A stretch of DNA of 64,000 bases from JACIYW01 sp014359745 (GTDB lineage: Bacteria > Pseudomonadota > Alphaproteobacteria > Rhodobacterales > Rhodobacteraceae). Positions within the stretch are counted from its first letter, which is position 1, and the number at the start of each line of letters is the position of its first letter. The stretch is taken from assembly GCA_050433985.1 (NCBI GenBank), contig JBNPWE010000013.1:1-64000 (forward strand). The letters run 5' to 3'. The notes beneath the pieces were generated by a model that saw only the letters and a list, made by a program, of their open reading frames with translations, did not search any database and was not told the DNA's origin. Position numbers and translations under genes: made by a program. Positions 1 through 8,727 of the stretch are shown piece by piece.

Positions 1-100
1 CGTCGGCCATCACATAGCGACCGTTGCGGCCCGACCGCCTGTCGGGCAAAGCCCCGCACCGCTCACGCAGTGCCGCTATATATCCATCCAGACGCTGCAC
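1..100 (-). CDS. Possible transposase, N-terminal part cut by the window edge
   Basis: Reading leftward from a GTG at 100, an open frame runs off the window. It encodes a short helix (RLDGYIAALRERCGALPD) followed by an RRSGRNGRYVMAD-like stretch. This resembles my recollection of the start of transposases with an LPD-R-x-GRNxRY-x-MxD motif, and it lies next to other accessory remnants. An in-frame stop sits just upstream of the first codons, so this would be a true N-terminus. Only 33 codons are visible, so the assignment is tentative, and it could equally be a fragment of an inactivated element. Confidence 0.3.
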   Translation of the reverse strand, partial: MQRLDGYIAALRERCGALPDRRSGRNGRYVMAD

Positions 101-583
101 ACACAGCGTGACTCATGATTTACGCCATCCGCAATGGCCTTTTTCACTCCTGATGCCCAAAATGAGAACCGCTGACAAGGCTGCCACGGGAATCGGCTGA
201 AAGGTTCATGCTGTTCCCTTGATTGCCGGGAAAAGTATTCATCGTCCCAAGCTGTGGATTTTCTTTTGACTTTCAGGCGCCTGTCTTAACCCGAACTCGG
301 TTTCCGAGGGATTGGGGAGGTACGCGGCACACGCGCCATGCCATTTTTGGCGGGCAGTGGCGCCTGCATACATCAGGAACCGCGGTCAGGATAAGACATG
401 CTTCTGCATGGCCCGCCCCCCTGATCCGACGGTGACAGATCTGTCCGCCCGCCGCCGGGGATCAACCCCGAAATCCGCCCTTCACCCCGCGCCCGGCGCG
501 CGTTAACCTTAGCCTAACCCCGATGCGGGCAGACTGGGGCAAGGGGGCGGGCGATCATCTTTATTTCGGCGATAAGCTACGTT
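101..583. other. Non-coding accessory stretch
   Basis: No convincing gene is visible on either strand. Two short overlapping open frames on the plus strand (within 223-506) have no ribosome binding site, no recognisable domain and a composition like random reading of GC-rich DNA. The stretch ends in the leader of the gene starting at 598, where an AGGAGGT ribosome binding site is placed. Confidence 0.4.
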
Positions 584-597
584 AGGAGGTGTCTACA

Positions 598-1992
598 ATG
601 ATTTTTCTTCAAGAACTCATGGAAAGCCATGCGCAATCGCTACTTGGGATTGCAGCCGTGTTCCTCGGTATCCTGTGGATTTTGTTAGCTTCCCGGCTTC
701 GGGCGCTGCGGCAAAACAAAGAGGCAGAAATCGAGGCGCTGAAAAAACATGTGGATACCCTCAGCGACAAAATTCGAGGATACGAGGAAAAGTTTGCCCC
801 GACGTTCGATCAGGAAAACACCGTTGCGCGACTGAAAGCAGACGAAGCTGATCTAAAAGAGAAAATTGAAGCTGCCCGAGTATCCTATCGCGAGAAGCGC
901 GCAGTACTTGAAAAACTAGAGTCCCAAGTTGCGGTATACGACGACCGCCTCGCCTTCGCAGAGTTAGGCATTTATGAGCCGCATTTCGACTTTACTGACA
1001 GTGAGGCGTTTCAACAGCGCATCAAGGGGGTGCGCGAAAAGCAAAAGGCCATGGTTTCGGCAAAGTCCGCTGCGTTGTGTCCAGCCGACTGGACCTTGGA
1101 TGGAAGCAAATCCAAGGGTCAGACCATGATCAATCGACAAATGCGCCTGTCATTGCGCGCGTTCAATAACGAATGCGATGCCGCAATTGCCAACGCGCGC
1201 TGGAACAATGTCGTGGCCATGGAGAAGCGCATTCTTGCGGCAGAAAAAGCCATCAACCGTGAAAATAGCTCAATGAAGCTGACTATCAATGCCGACTACG
1301 TGATCTTAAAGATTGAGGAATTGCGCCTGACGCATGAGTATAGGGAACAGCAAAAAGCAGAGAAGGAAGAACGCGCGGAGATGAAGCGAGCCGAGAGGGA
1401 GGAACAGAAGCTTCTCGCCGAAGCTGAAGCCGCCGATAAGGAAGAACGAAAATATCAGGCGCTCCTCGATAAGGCCCGACAAGAAGCAGGCGTGGATGAG
1501 GCGCGGATCGCTGAGTTGGAAGCCGCACTGGCGGAAGCTCATGCCGCAAGCGAGCGGGCACGCGCCATGGCCGAGATGACGAAATCTGGCTATGTCTACG
1601 TGATATCGAATATCGGTTCATTTGGCGAGGATGTGGTCAAGATCGGCCTGACCCGGCGGCTTGAACCCGATGATCGGGTTCGCGAGTTGGGAGATGCCAG
1701 CGTGCCATTTGGCTTCGACACGCACGCAATGATCTACTCCGACGAAGCGCCGTCGCTTGAAACAGCGCTGCACAGAGAATTCGTTGACCGCCGTATCAAC
1801 ATGTCCAATCTACGTAAGGAGTTCTTCCGCGTCAGCCTGGATGAGGTCGAATCGGCCGTAACAAGACTTGCCCCGAATGCAAGCTTCTTCAAGGATCGCG
1901 AGGCGCAGGAATGGCATGAGACGTTAGCACGCCGCAATCAATCACTGATAGACATGCGGACCAAGGCAGACAGTTTTCCCAAAGAAATATGA
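598..1992 (+). CDS. Membrane-anchored coiled-coil DUF4041 protein with C-terminal T5orf172 (GIY-YIG-like) domain
   Basis: The protein has 464 aa. ATG 598 is preferred because AGGAGGT at 584-590 is correctly spaced for it, while the in-frame GTG at 589 overlaps that site. An N-terminal hydrophobic helix (about residues 14-30, SLLGIAAVFLGILWILLAS) is followed by charged coiled coil and a DUF4041-type middle region. The C-terminal 100 residues look like a T5orf172/Mug113 domain of the GIY-YIG nuclease superfamily: the YVYVISN opening and VKIGLTRRLEPDDRVREL stretch are visible, then an LHREF segment. Family members are common in phages and accessory islands. Their function is not established; a nuclease or anti-phage role is inference. 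Base composition is visibly lower in GC than the neighbours, which fits horizontal transfer. Confidence 0.75.
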   Translation: MIFLQELMESHAQSLLGIAAVFLGILWILLASRLRALRQNKEAEIEALKKHVDTLSDKIRGYEEKFAPTFDQENTVARLKADEADLKEKIEAARVSYREKRAVLEKLESQVAVYDDRLAFAELGIYEPHFDFTDSEAFQQRIKGVREKQKAMVSAKSAALCPADWTLDGSKSKGQTMINRQMRLSLRAFNNECDAAIANARWNNVVAMEKRILAAEKAINRENSSMKLTINADYVILKIEELRLTHEYREQQKAEKEERAEMKRAEREEQKLLAEAEAADKEERKYQALLDKARQEAGVDEARIAELEAALAEAHAASERARAMAEMTKSGYVYVISNIGSFGEDVVKIGLTRRLEPDDRVRELGDASVPFGFDTHAMIYSDEAPSLETALHREFVDRRINMSNLRKEFFRVSLDEVESAVTRLAPNASFFKDREAQEWHETLARRNQSLIDMRTKADSFPKEI

Positions 1993-2066
1993 ACCATGTT
2001 CCGATTTTTCCTTGTTGTCATTCCACCCCCAAGTCCGATCAGATAACGGTAGGTTGCACGATCTAG

Positions 2067-2414
2067 CTTACCTTTCGGCGCGAACACACCGCCATTGTCA
2101 GCGTGAAGGGCGGCAAGAACGTGGGCGTCGCCATGGTCAAGGATCTTGACGCCACCGTGACCGAACAACAGGCGCAGATCGGGGTTTTCCTGACGCTGAC
2201 GCCGCCGACCAAGCCCATGCTCGACTGGGCGCGCGGCGCGGGCACGTTTCAGGTGGAAGGCTTCGATCCCGTCCCGCGCCTGCAAATCATCACCGTCGAG
2301 GACGCGATGGGCATGGGCCCCCGCGCCGTCAACACGCCGCTGCGCCACGGCAACCCCTACAAGCGCGCCGCCCGCGAACAGGACCGCACCGCGCAGGGCG
2401 CGCTTGATCTGTAG
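2067..2414 (+). pseudogene. C-terminal remnant of a site-specific DNA methyltransferase
   Basis: An open frame that begins directly after an in-frame TAG (2064-2066) encodes HTAIVSVKGG, then KNVGVAMVKDL, IGVFLTLTPPTKPM and PRLQIITVEDAM. These segments match the C-terminal region I know from large DNA methylase proteins (an IVSVKGG, MVRDL, FITLxPPT, QILTIExLL order). No start codon with a ribosome binding site and none of the catalytic motifs (DPPY, FxGxG) are present upstream, so this is a truncated stump, about 115 codons. The upstream 5' part was probably replaced when the neighbouring gene at 598 arrived. It may once have belonged to a restriction-modification or defence locus. Confidence 0.55.
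2391..2414 (+). repeat. 24-bp direct repeat, left copy
   Basis: This copy is the end of the methyltransferase remnant, including its stop codon. It matches 3543-3566 at 23 of 24 positions. The two copies bracket the orphan membrane protein gene at 2663-3532. Confidence 0.7.
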
Positions 2415-2662
2415 GGTCGACCGGGGTTACGGGAAAGAACCTGATGACCGCCAGTCCGGCGATGATGGCGGTGCGGCTGGTGAAATTGCACCGGGTGCTG
2501 CGCCCACCGGATCGCCCTGTTTGCATCGCGCCCTGATGGCGCGCGATTGTCCGACGATATGGGGCTGGCTCCGGGTCGCGGCAGCCCAAGAACGAAGTTT
2601 GTGCATTGATGCAAATCGAACTATCGAATAATCTGATTTTGGAAATATATGATCCAATTTGA
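2415..2662. other. Intergenic stretch upstream of the orphan membrane gene
   Basis: No supported gene. The last 60 bases (about 2605-2662) are markedly AT-rich and probably contain the promoter of the gene at 2663. No clear -35/-10 pair stands out. Confidence 0.3.
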
Positions 2663-3532
2663 ATGTATTTGCGACGGAGCAGTCGATTGGAAACGAAAAC
2701 GACCGGTGGGCACTCGGCTGTGCCAAGGGGTGAACGACCCGCCTGGCTGCGCATATTACTCTGGGTCGGGGTGGTCTTCCTTTCGCTCAATGCGCTTGGC
2801 GTGGCGGTGTTGTTCGTATCCGCGCCGGGCAACAACATCGGCATGCTGGTGCGGCTTGCCCTGATAGCCGCGGTGGTGGCCGTGCCGCTTTGGAAGTGGC
2901 ATGGCATGAACGTGCTGCGCACATGGGGCAATCCGGCGATCGCAAGTTTCACGCGCCACGACGATCCCGCGACAGGCGGCTTTGTGTTCGACGTTCAACC
3001 CGCCCGCGCGGCGCGCATGCCTGCGCTGCCGCTGTTTGCGGTCGGCGCGTTCCTGCTGCTGAATGCGTTATTGGTGGGCACCCGCTCGACAGGGGCGTTC
3101 ATCGGGCTGTATGTCGTCGCGCTCGTCTGCATCGGCGTCGGCTGCACCTTCGTGCTGCCCGGCGCGCGCGACCGAAAGCCAGTCAAGGTTTCGGTTTCCG
3201 GGCACGGGGTGCAGAGTGGCGACATCGGCATGCCGCTCAAGGCCGTGGCCGATCTGCGCGTAACGCATGGCGGGCTGGTCGTCGATCCCGATCCGCTTGT
3301 GCCGGGGCCGGGCGGTGTGCCAATCGCGTCCATGGCCGGGCGCCATATGGGACGGCGGCAAGCCGCGCGCGGCTATGCAGTGACGATACGCGCCGATGGG
3401 GAAAGCCAAACAAGCATCCTCGCGGGAGGTCTGACAGAAGATTGCGCCCGTGCCTTGGCCGCCGATCTTGGCAAGGCGATCGAGAGTGAACTGGGAAAAC
3501 CGGCCACCGCGCCTACAGATCATAACCGTTGA
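2663..3532 (+). CDS. Orphan integral membrane protein of unknown function
   Basis: The protein has 289 aa and is not recognised. A basic N-terminus precedes two hydrophobic hairpins: segments at about 30-52 and 58-78, then after a soluble loop (residues 85-120) segments at about 118-136 and 139-160. The C-terminal 130 residues are soluble, begin with DRKPVKVSVSGHGVQ, and resemble the cytosolic part of small bacterial proteins with a PH-like fold only in general architecture. The gene stands alone and is bracketed by a 24-bp direct repeat, so it may have been inserted into the end of the methyltransferase remnant. An AT-rich upstream region supports independent expression. Confidence 0.6.
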   Translation: MYLRRSSRLETKTTGGHSAVPRGERPAWLRILLWVGVVFLSLNALGVAVLFVSAPGNNIGMLVRLALIAAVVAVPLWKWHGMNVLRTWGNPAIASFTRHDDPATGGFVFDVQPARAARMPALPLFAVGAFLLLNALLVGTRSTGAFIGLYVVALVCIGVGCTFVLPGARDRKPVKVSVSGHGVQSGDIGMPLKAVADLRVTHGGLVVDPDPLVPGPGGVPIASMAGRHMGRRQAARGYAVTIRADGESQTSILAGGLTEDCARALAADLGKAIESELGKPATAPTDHNR

Positions 3533-3542
3533 CGACACGCGG

Positions 3543-3566
3543 GCGCAGGGCGCGCTTGATCTATAG
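3543..3566 (+). repeat. 24-bp direct repeat, right copy
   Basis: Differs from 2391-2414 at one position, the middle base of the codon before the stop (TGT versus TAT in the TCTRTAG tail). It lies between the orphan membrane gene and the 3' end of dnaE and has no gene of its own. Confidence 0.7.
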
Positions 3567-3592
3567 CGCGGTTCGCCAGAAGGGATGCCAGA

Positions 3593-6500
3593 TCAAGCAT
3601 CCTCGACCAGCGCCACACCGTCCATCGCCTTGATCGCGCCCCGGATTTGCGGGTTGATCGGGTAAAGCCCCGGCAGGGTCACGTCAATCTCGCGGTTCGC
3701 GGCCGGATCGGTCACGCAAAACGTCACCGCGCCGCCCCGGTTTCCCGCCGGAACACGCGCCGACCCATCGGCCGCCAGCCCTGCAAACAGCGTCGCGACA
3801 GAGGCCACCGCCCCCGCCCCCTCAAGGTGGATGCGCAGGCCCGTCGCCCCGGCATCGGCCACCACCGCATCGATGGGCTGGACGGCGCGGGCCAGCAGTT
3901 TCAGGGTGTCGGCCTCCATCGTGGCCTCGACGGTCAGCACGATGTTCTGCCCCACCTCAAGCAGGTCGCGCGCCGCTTCCAGCACGTCGGAAAACACCGT
4001 CACCTCGTAAAGGCCGCTGGCATCCGAACATTGCACAAAGGCAAAGCGGTTGCCGCGCGCCGATTTGCGTTCCTGCCGCCCCGACACGGTCGCGGCCATG
4101 CGCACCACCTGCGGCCCGCGCGCGGCACGCTTTTCCACCTGATCAAGCGGCAGCACATCCTTGCGACGCAGCGCACCCGCGTAATCATCCAGCGGATGCC
4201 CCGACAGATAGAACCCCAGCGCCGCCAGTTCCTCGGCCAGCCGTTCGGTGGGCAACCAGTCCGATCCGCCCGCCAGCCGGGGTTCGGGCAAATCCTCGCC
4301 CGCATCGCCGAACAGCGAAACCTGATCCGATCCGCGCGCCCCGTGCACCGCCGCCGAATAGGCGCTGAGCGCATCGAGGTTCTGGAACACCCGCTTGCGG
4401 TTGGCATCCAGCACATCGAACGCACCCGCGCGCGCCAGCATTTCCAGCGGCCGCTTGCCGATCCGTTTCAGATCGACGCGCCGCGCGAAATCGAACAAGG
4501 ACACGAACGGGCCGCCTTCGGCGCGCGCATCGGTGATCAGGCGCATCGCCTCGACACCGACGTTTTTCAGCGCGCCCAGCGCATAGACCACCGCGCCATC
4601 CGCGACCGAGAACGTCGCCTGCGCCCGGTTCACGCACGGCGGCACCACGGCGATGCCCAGCCGGTCAACCTCGCGTTTATAGACGTTCAGCTTGTCGGTC
4701 AGGTGGATATCGCAATTCATCACGGCGGCCATGAATTCGACCGGGTGATTGGCCTTGAACCATGCGGTTTGATAGCTGACGACGGCATAGGCGGCGGCGT
4801 GGGATTTGTTGAAGCCGTAATTGGCGAATTTTTCCAGAAGGTCAAAGACCTCGCCCGCCTTCTTGTCATCCACCCCGTTGGCAATGGCGCCTTTCAGGAA
4901 CTTCGGCCGTTCCCTGGCCATTTCGGCGGCAATCTTCTTGCCCATGGCGCGGCGCAGCAGATCGGCGCCGCCAAGCGAATAGCCCGCCATTTCCTGCGCG
5001 ATCTGCATCACCTGTTCCTGATAAACGATGATGCCTTGCGTTTCCTCAAGGATATGATCGATCAGCGGGTGGATGGATTCGCGGGGTTTCAGCCCGTTCT
5101 TGACCTCGCAATAGGTGGGGATGTTTTCCATCGGGCCGGGGCGATAAAGTGCGACCAGCGCCACGATATCCTCGATGCAGGTGGGTTTCATGCGCCGCAG
5201 CGCATCCATCATCCCCGAACTTTCCACCTGGAACACCGCCACCGTGCGGGCGCTGGCGTAAAGTTCATAGGTTTTCACGTCATCGAGCGGAATGAGCGAG
5301 GGATCGACGCTGACACCGCGCTGCTTCAACAGATCCACCGCATTCTGGATCACGGTCAGCGTCTTGAGGCCGAGAAAGTCGAATTTGACCAGCCCGGCCT
5401 GTTCCACCCATTTCATGTTGAACTGGGTGGCGGGCATATCGGATCGCGGGTCTTGATAAAGCGGCACCAATTCGTCCAGCGGCCGGTCGCCGATCACCAC
5501 GCCTGCGGCATGGGTCGAGGCGTTGCGCAACAGCCCCTCGATCTGCCGGGCATAGGTCAGCAGGCGTTCGACCACCTCTTCCGCCTTCGCCATCTCGCGC
5601 AGGCGCGGCTCATCGGCCAGCGCCTTTTCGATGGAAACCGGTTTGACGCCGTCCACCGGGATCATCTTGGATATCCGGTCAACCTGCCCGTAAGGCATCT
5701 GCAACACGCGCCCCACATCGCGCACCGCGGCCTTGGACAGAAGCGCGCCGAAGGTGATGATCTGGCCGACCCGGTCGCGCCCGTATTTCTGCTGGACGTA
5801 GTGGATCACCTCTTCGCGGCGGTCCATGCAGAAATCGATGTCGAAATCGGGCATGCTGACCCGTTCGGGGTTCAGGAACCGCTCGAACAGCAGGTTGTAG
5901 CGCAGCGGATCAAGATCGGTGATGGTCAGCGACCAGGCCACAAGGCTGCCCGCGCCAGACCCCCGGCCGGGGCCAACCGGAATGCCCTGATCCTTGGCCC
6001 ATTTGATGAAATCGGCCACGATCAGGAAATAGCCGGGAAAGCCCATCTGTTCGATGATGCCCAACTCAAACCCAAGGCGCGCATCGTAAACCTCGCGCGG
6101 GGCCGAAGGCGGCACCACCGCCAGCCGCGCCGCCAGCCCGGCGCGGGCCTGACGGCGCAATTCCTCGACCTCGTCCTCGGCGAAACGCGGCAAGATCGGA
6201 TCGCGCCGCTCGGCGCGGTAGGAACAGCGGCGCGCGATCTCGACGGTGTTTTCCAGCGCCTCGGGCAGATCGGCGAACAGCGCCGCCATTTCCTCGGCGC
6301 TCTTGAAATAATGCTGCGGCGTGACGCGGCGGCGCGCATCAGCCTGATCGACATAGGCGCCCTCGGCAATACACAGCATCGCGTCATGGGCTTCAAACAT
6401 GCTGGCCTTGGGGAAATAGACGTCATTGGTGGCCACCAGCGGCAGGTCCATCGCATAGGCCATTTCGACCAGCCCGCGCTCTGTCGCGCGTTCGGCCAGG

Positions 6501-7057
6501 GTGCCCTGCCCGCCCTCGCCCGGATGGCGCTGCAATTCCACATAAAGCCGCCCCGGAAAGGCCGCCGCCAGCCGCGCCAGCCGCGCCTCGGCTTTTGGCC
6601 GCGCCCCCTCGGCCAGAAGCCGCCCGACCACGCCCTCGGGTCCGCCCGTCAGGCAGATCAGCCCGGCGGCATGCGCCTCTATCTGTTCCAGCGTCACCTG
6701 CGGCACCCCGCCGCCCGCGCCCAGGTACAGACAGGAATTCAGCTTCATCAGATTGCCATAGCCCACCCTGTCCTGCGCCAGCAGCACCAGCGGCGCCGCG
6801 GCGCGCGCCCGGTCGCCGGGGCGCGGCACCTCGGCCAGCACCGCGATCTGGCAGCCGTGAATGGGCTGCACCCCGGCCCCCGCCGCCGTCACCGAAAATT
6901 CCAGCGCCGCGAACATGTTGTTGGTATCGGTCACCGCCACCGCGGGCATGGCCTGCGCCGCGCACAACTTGACCAGCGCCTTGACCGGCACGGCCCCTTC
7001 CAGCAGGGAATATTCGGTATGAACGCGCAGATGAATGAATCGGGGCTGTGCTGACAT
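3593..7057 (-). CDS. dnaE: DNA polymerase III subunit alpha
   Basis: The protein has 1154 aa, full length for the family, and is the replicative C-family polymerase. The PHP domain opens with HLRVHTEYSLLEG (residues 9-21). The palm domain contains GPGRGSGAGSLVAW (about 366) and the catalytic PDFDIDFC (about 402-409), and a third acidic site in KFDFLGLKTL (about 558). Helix-hairpin-helix and OB-fold regions follow; the OB part includes VVRMAATVSGRQERKS. The start MSAQPRFIHLR is natural because it leads straight into the PHP motif. The gene is monocistronic and divergent from xdhA. The opposite strand also has a very long open frame over this gene, a composition effect of GC-rich codons rather than a second gene. 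Confidence 0.97.
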   Translation of the reverse strand: MSAQPRFIHLRVHTEYSLLEGAVPVKALVKLCAAQAMPAVAVTDTNNMFAALEFSVTAAGAGVQPIHGCQIAVLAEVPRPGDRARAAAPLVLLAQDRVGYGNLMKLNSCLYLGAGGGVPQVTLEQIEAHAAGLICLTGGPEGVVGRLLAEGARPKAEARLARLAAAFPGRLYVELQRHPGEGGQGTLAERATERGLVEMAYAMDLPLVATNDVYFPKASMFEAHDAMLCIAEGAYVDQADARRRVTPQHYFKSAEEMAALFADLPEALENTVEIARRCSYRAERRDPILPRFAEDEVEELRRQARAGLAARLAVVPPSAPREVYDARLGFELGIIEQMGFPGYFLIVADFIKWAKDQGIPVGPGRGSGAGSLVAWSLTITDLDPLRYNLLFERFLNPERVSMPDFDIDFCMDRREEVIHYVQQKYGRDRVGQIITFGALLSKAAVRDVGRVLQMPYGQVDRISKMIPVDGVKPVSIEKALADEPRLREMAKAEEVVERLLTYARQIEGLLRNASTHAAGVVIGDRPLDELVPLYQDPRSDMPATQFNMKWVEQAGLVKFDFLGLKTLTVIQNAVDLLKQRGVSVDPSLIPLDDVKTYELYASARTVAVFQVESSGMMDALRRMKPTCIEDIVALVALYRPGPMENIPTYCEVKNGLKPRESIHPLIDHILEETQGIIVYQEQVMQIAQEMAGYSLGGADLLRRAMGKKIAAEMARERPKFLKGAIANGVDDKKAGEVFDLLEKFANYGFNKSHAAAYAVVSYQTAWFKANHPVEFMAAVMNCDIHLTDKLNVYKREVDRLGIAVVPPCVNRAQATFSVADGAVVYALGALKNVGVEAMRLITDARAEGGPFVSLFDFARRVDLKRIGKRPLEMLARAGAFDVLDANRKRVFQNLDALSAYSAAVHGARGSDQVSLFGDAGEDLPEPRLAGGSDWLPTERLAEELAALGFYLSGHPLDDYAGALRRKDVLPLDQVEKRAARGPQVVRMAATVSGRQERKSARGNRFAFVQCSDASGLYEVTVFSDVLEAARDLLEVGQNIVLTVEATMEADTLKLLARAVQPIDAVVADAGATGLRIHLEGAGAVASVATLFAGLAADGSARVPAGNRGGAVTFCVTDPAANREIDVTLPGLYPINPQIRGAIKAMDGVALVEDA

Positions 7058-7269
7058 GACCGCAGCCTATCCAATGGGCAGAGCCTGCGAAAGCCCGTCT
7101 GATTATATTGCTTTTCCGAAAACTCTTTCGCCAAAGCCGGAAAATATAAATCTTGCCAATAGCCCTTTGCACGGGCTTGATGTTAGCCGGACAGGGACGC
7201 GCAACCGCTTTACGCCGCATCGGGCGGGCGCGCAATCTCCCCGACAAAGAGAAGGCGGCGGGTTTCATC

Positions 7270-8727
7270 GTGACGGAGATTGCCTTTTTCTTGAACGGAA
7301 CGCCGGTGCGACTGACCGATGTGCCGCCCACCCGCACCCTGCTTGACTGGCTGCGCGAAGAACGCGGCCTGACCGGCACCAAGGAAGGCTGCAATGAAGG
7401 CGATTGCGGCGCCTGCACGGTCATGGTCACGGATGATACCGGCGCGCGTGCGCTGAACGCCTGCATCCTGTTCCTGCCGCAACTGCACGGCAAGGCCCTG
7501 CGCACGATCGAGGGCATCGCGGCCCCGGATGGCACGCTGCACCCGGTGCAAGAGGCGATGATCACCCATCACGGCGCGCAATGCGGGTTTTGCACGCCGG
7601 GTTTCATCGTGTCGATGGCCACGGCCCACCTGAACGGCCGATCCGATCACGACGACAGCCTTGCGGGCAACCTGTGCCGCTGCACCGGCTACGCGCCGAT
7701 CATTCGCGCAGCAGAGGCGGCTCAGACCGCCCCGGTCCCTGACTGGATGCGCGCCGATCGACAGGCGCTCGCCGCGCTCCCCATCCTCTCGACTGAAATA
7801 CTCACGGGGGGCCAGCCATCGGGCGCCATCGGTCCGAGGCCGATGGCTGACGGGGGCAGTCAGCCCCCCGGCGACGCCTTCCGCCCCCAGACCGCCGATG
7901 ACCTTGCGCACTGGTATGCCGCGCACCCCGGTGCCACGCTGATCGCCGGTGCGACCGATGTCGGCCTTTGGGTCACGAAATCGCTGCGCGATCTGTCGCC
8001 CGTGGCCTTCATCGCGGGCGTCAAGGATCTGCGCGGCGTGACGGTTTCCGGGCAAGAGATCCGTATCGGCGCAATGACCACGATGGCGGCGCTCGGCCCC
8101 GCCATCGCGCCGCATCATCCCGATTTCGCCGAGCTGATCCGCCGCTTTGCCTCGGTTCAGGTGCGCAATGCTGCAACGCTTGGCGGCAATATCGCCAACG
8201 GCTCCCCCATCGGTGACAGCCCACCCGCGCTGATCGCCTTGGGCGCAACGCTGCACCTGCGCCGGGGCGATGCGCGGCGCAGCATTCCCATCGAGGATTT
8301 CTTTCTCGACTATGGCAAGCAGGATCGCGGCCCCGGCGAGTTTGTTGAAGCGGTAAGCATCCCGCGCCAACCCGACCGGCTGCGCTGCTACAAGCTGTCG
8401 AAACGGTTCGATCAGGATATCTCTGCCGTCTGTGGCTGTTTCTCGATCATTGTGAAAGATGGTCTGGTGCAATCCGCGCGCATCGCCTTCGGCGGGATGG
8501 CGGGCATTCCCAAGCGCGCCGCGGCGGTCGAGGCCGCGCTGCTGGGCCAGCCCTGGACCGAGGCCACCGTCACCGCCGCGCACGCGGCGTTTGCGCGGGA
8601 TTTCACCCCGCTGTCGGACATGCGCGCCTCAGCCCGCTACCGGCTGCGCGCGGCGGAAAACATGCTGACCCGCTATTACCTGGAAGACACCGGAACCCCT
8701 GCGCGGGTGCTGGAGGTGGCGCCATGA
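7270..8727 (+). CDS. xdhA: Xanthine dehydrogenase small subunit (2Fe-2S/FAD)
   Basis: About 485 aa from GTG 7270 (MTEIAFFLNG), where family homology begins; an in-frame ATG at 7153 would add 39 residues without homology. The two [2Fe-2S] clusters are visible as CNEGDCGACTV (about 41-51), CGFCTPGF and NLCRCTGYAP. The FAD domain starts near residue 205 (FRPQTADDLAHW, then LIAGATDVGLW) and includes TLGGNIANGSPIGD. The subunit passes electrons from the molybdenum site in XdhB to NAD+. The interdomain linker (about residues 170-200) is encoded by a copy of an interspersed repeat. The stop overlaps the xdhB start by 4 bp, indicating translational coupling. Confidence 0.93.
   Translation: MTEIAFFLNGTPVRLTDVPPTRTLLDWLREERGLTGTKEGCNEGDCGACTVMVTDDTGARALNACILFLPQLHGKALRTIEGIAAPDGTLHPVQEAMITHHGAQCGFCTPGFIVSMATAHLNGRSDHDDSLAGNLCRCTGYAPIIRAAEAAQTAPVPDWMRADRQALAALPILSTEILTGGQPSGAIGPRPMADGGSQPPGDAFRPQTADDLAHWYAAHPGATLIAGATDVGLWVTKSLRDLSPVAFIAGVKDLRGVTVSGQEIRIGAMTTMAALGPAIAPHHPDFAELIRRFASVQVRNAATLGGNIANGSPIGDSPPALIALGATLHLRRGDARRSIPIEDFFLDYGKQDRGPGEFVEAVSIPRQPDRLRCYKLSKRFDQDISAVCGCFSIIVKDGLVQSARIAFGGMAGIPKRAAAVEAALLGQPWTEATVTAAHAAFARDFTPLSDMRASARYRLRAAENMLTRYYLEDTGTPARVLEVAP
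7779..7869 (-). repeat. Interspersed hairpin-plus-core repeat, copy 1 (inside xdhA)
   Basis: Read on the minus strand, this copy has a GGGGGGCTGACTGCCCCC hairpin, a spacer, and a 32-bp core at 7779-7810 beginning CCCCCGTGAGTATTTC. The core agrees with the copy in xdhB at 30 of 32 positions. It is read through in frame by xdhA and forms the linker between the iron-sulfur and FAD domains. Confidence 0.7.

Noticed and set aside
223..506. Two overlapping small open frames before the DUF4041 gene
   Set aside because: No ribosome binding site, no recognisable domain, and each disrupts the other; treated as non-coding.
3647..7054. A 1135-codon open frame on the plus strand, antisense to dnaE
   Set aside because: It is rich in Arg, His, Gly and Gln with no domain, which is the shadow of a high-GC gene read on the opposite strand; dnaE has full-length homology and catalytic motifs.
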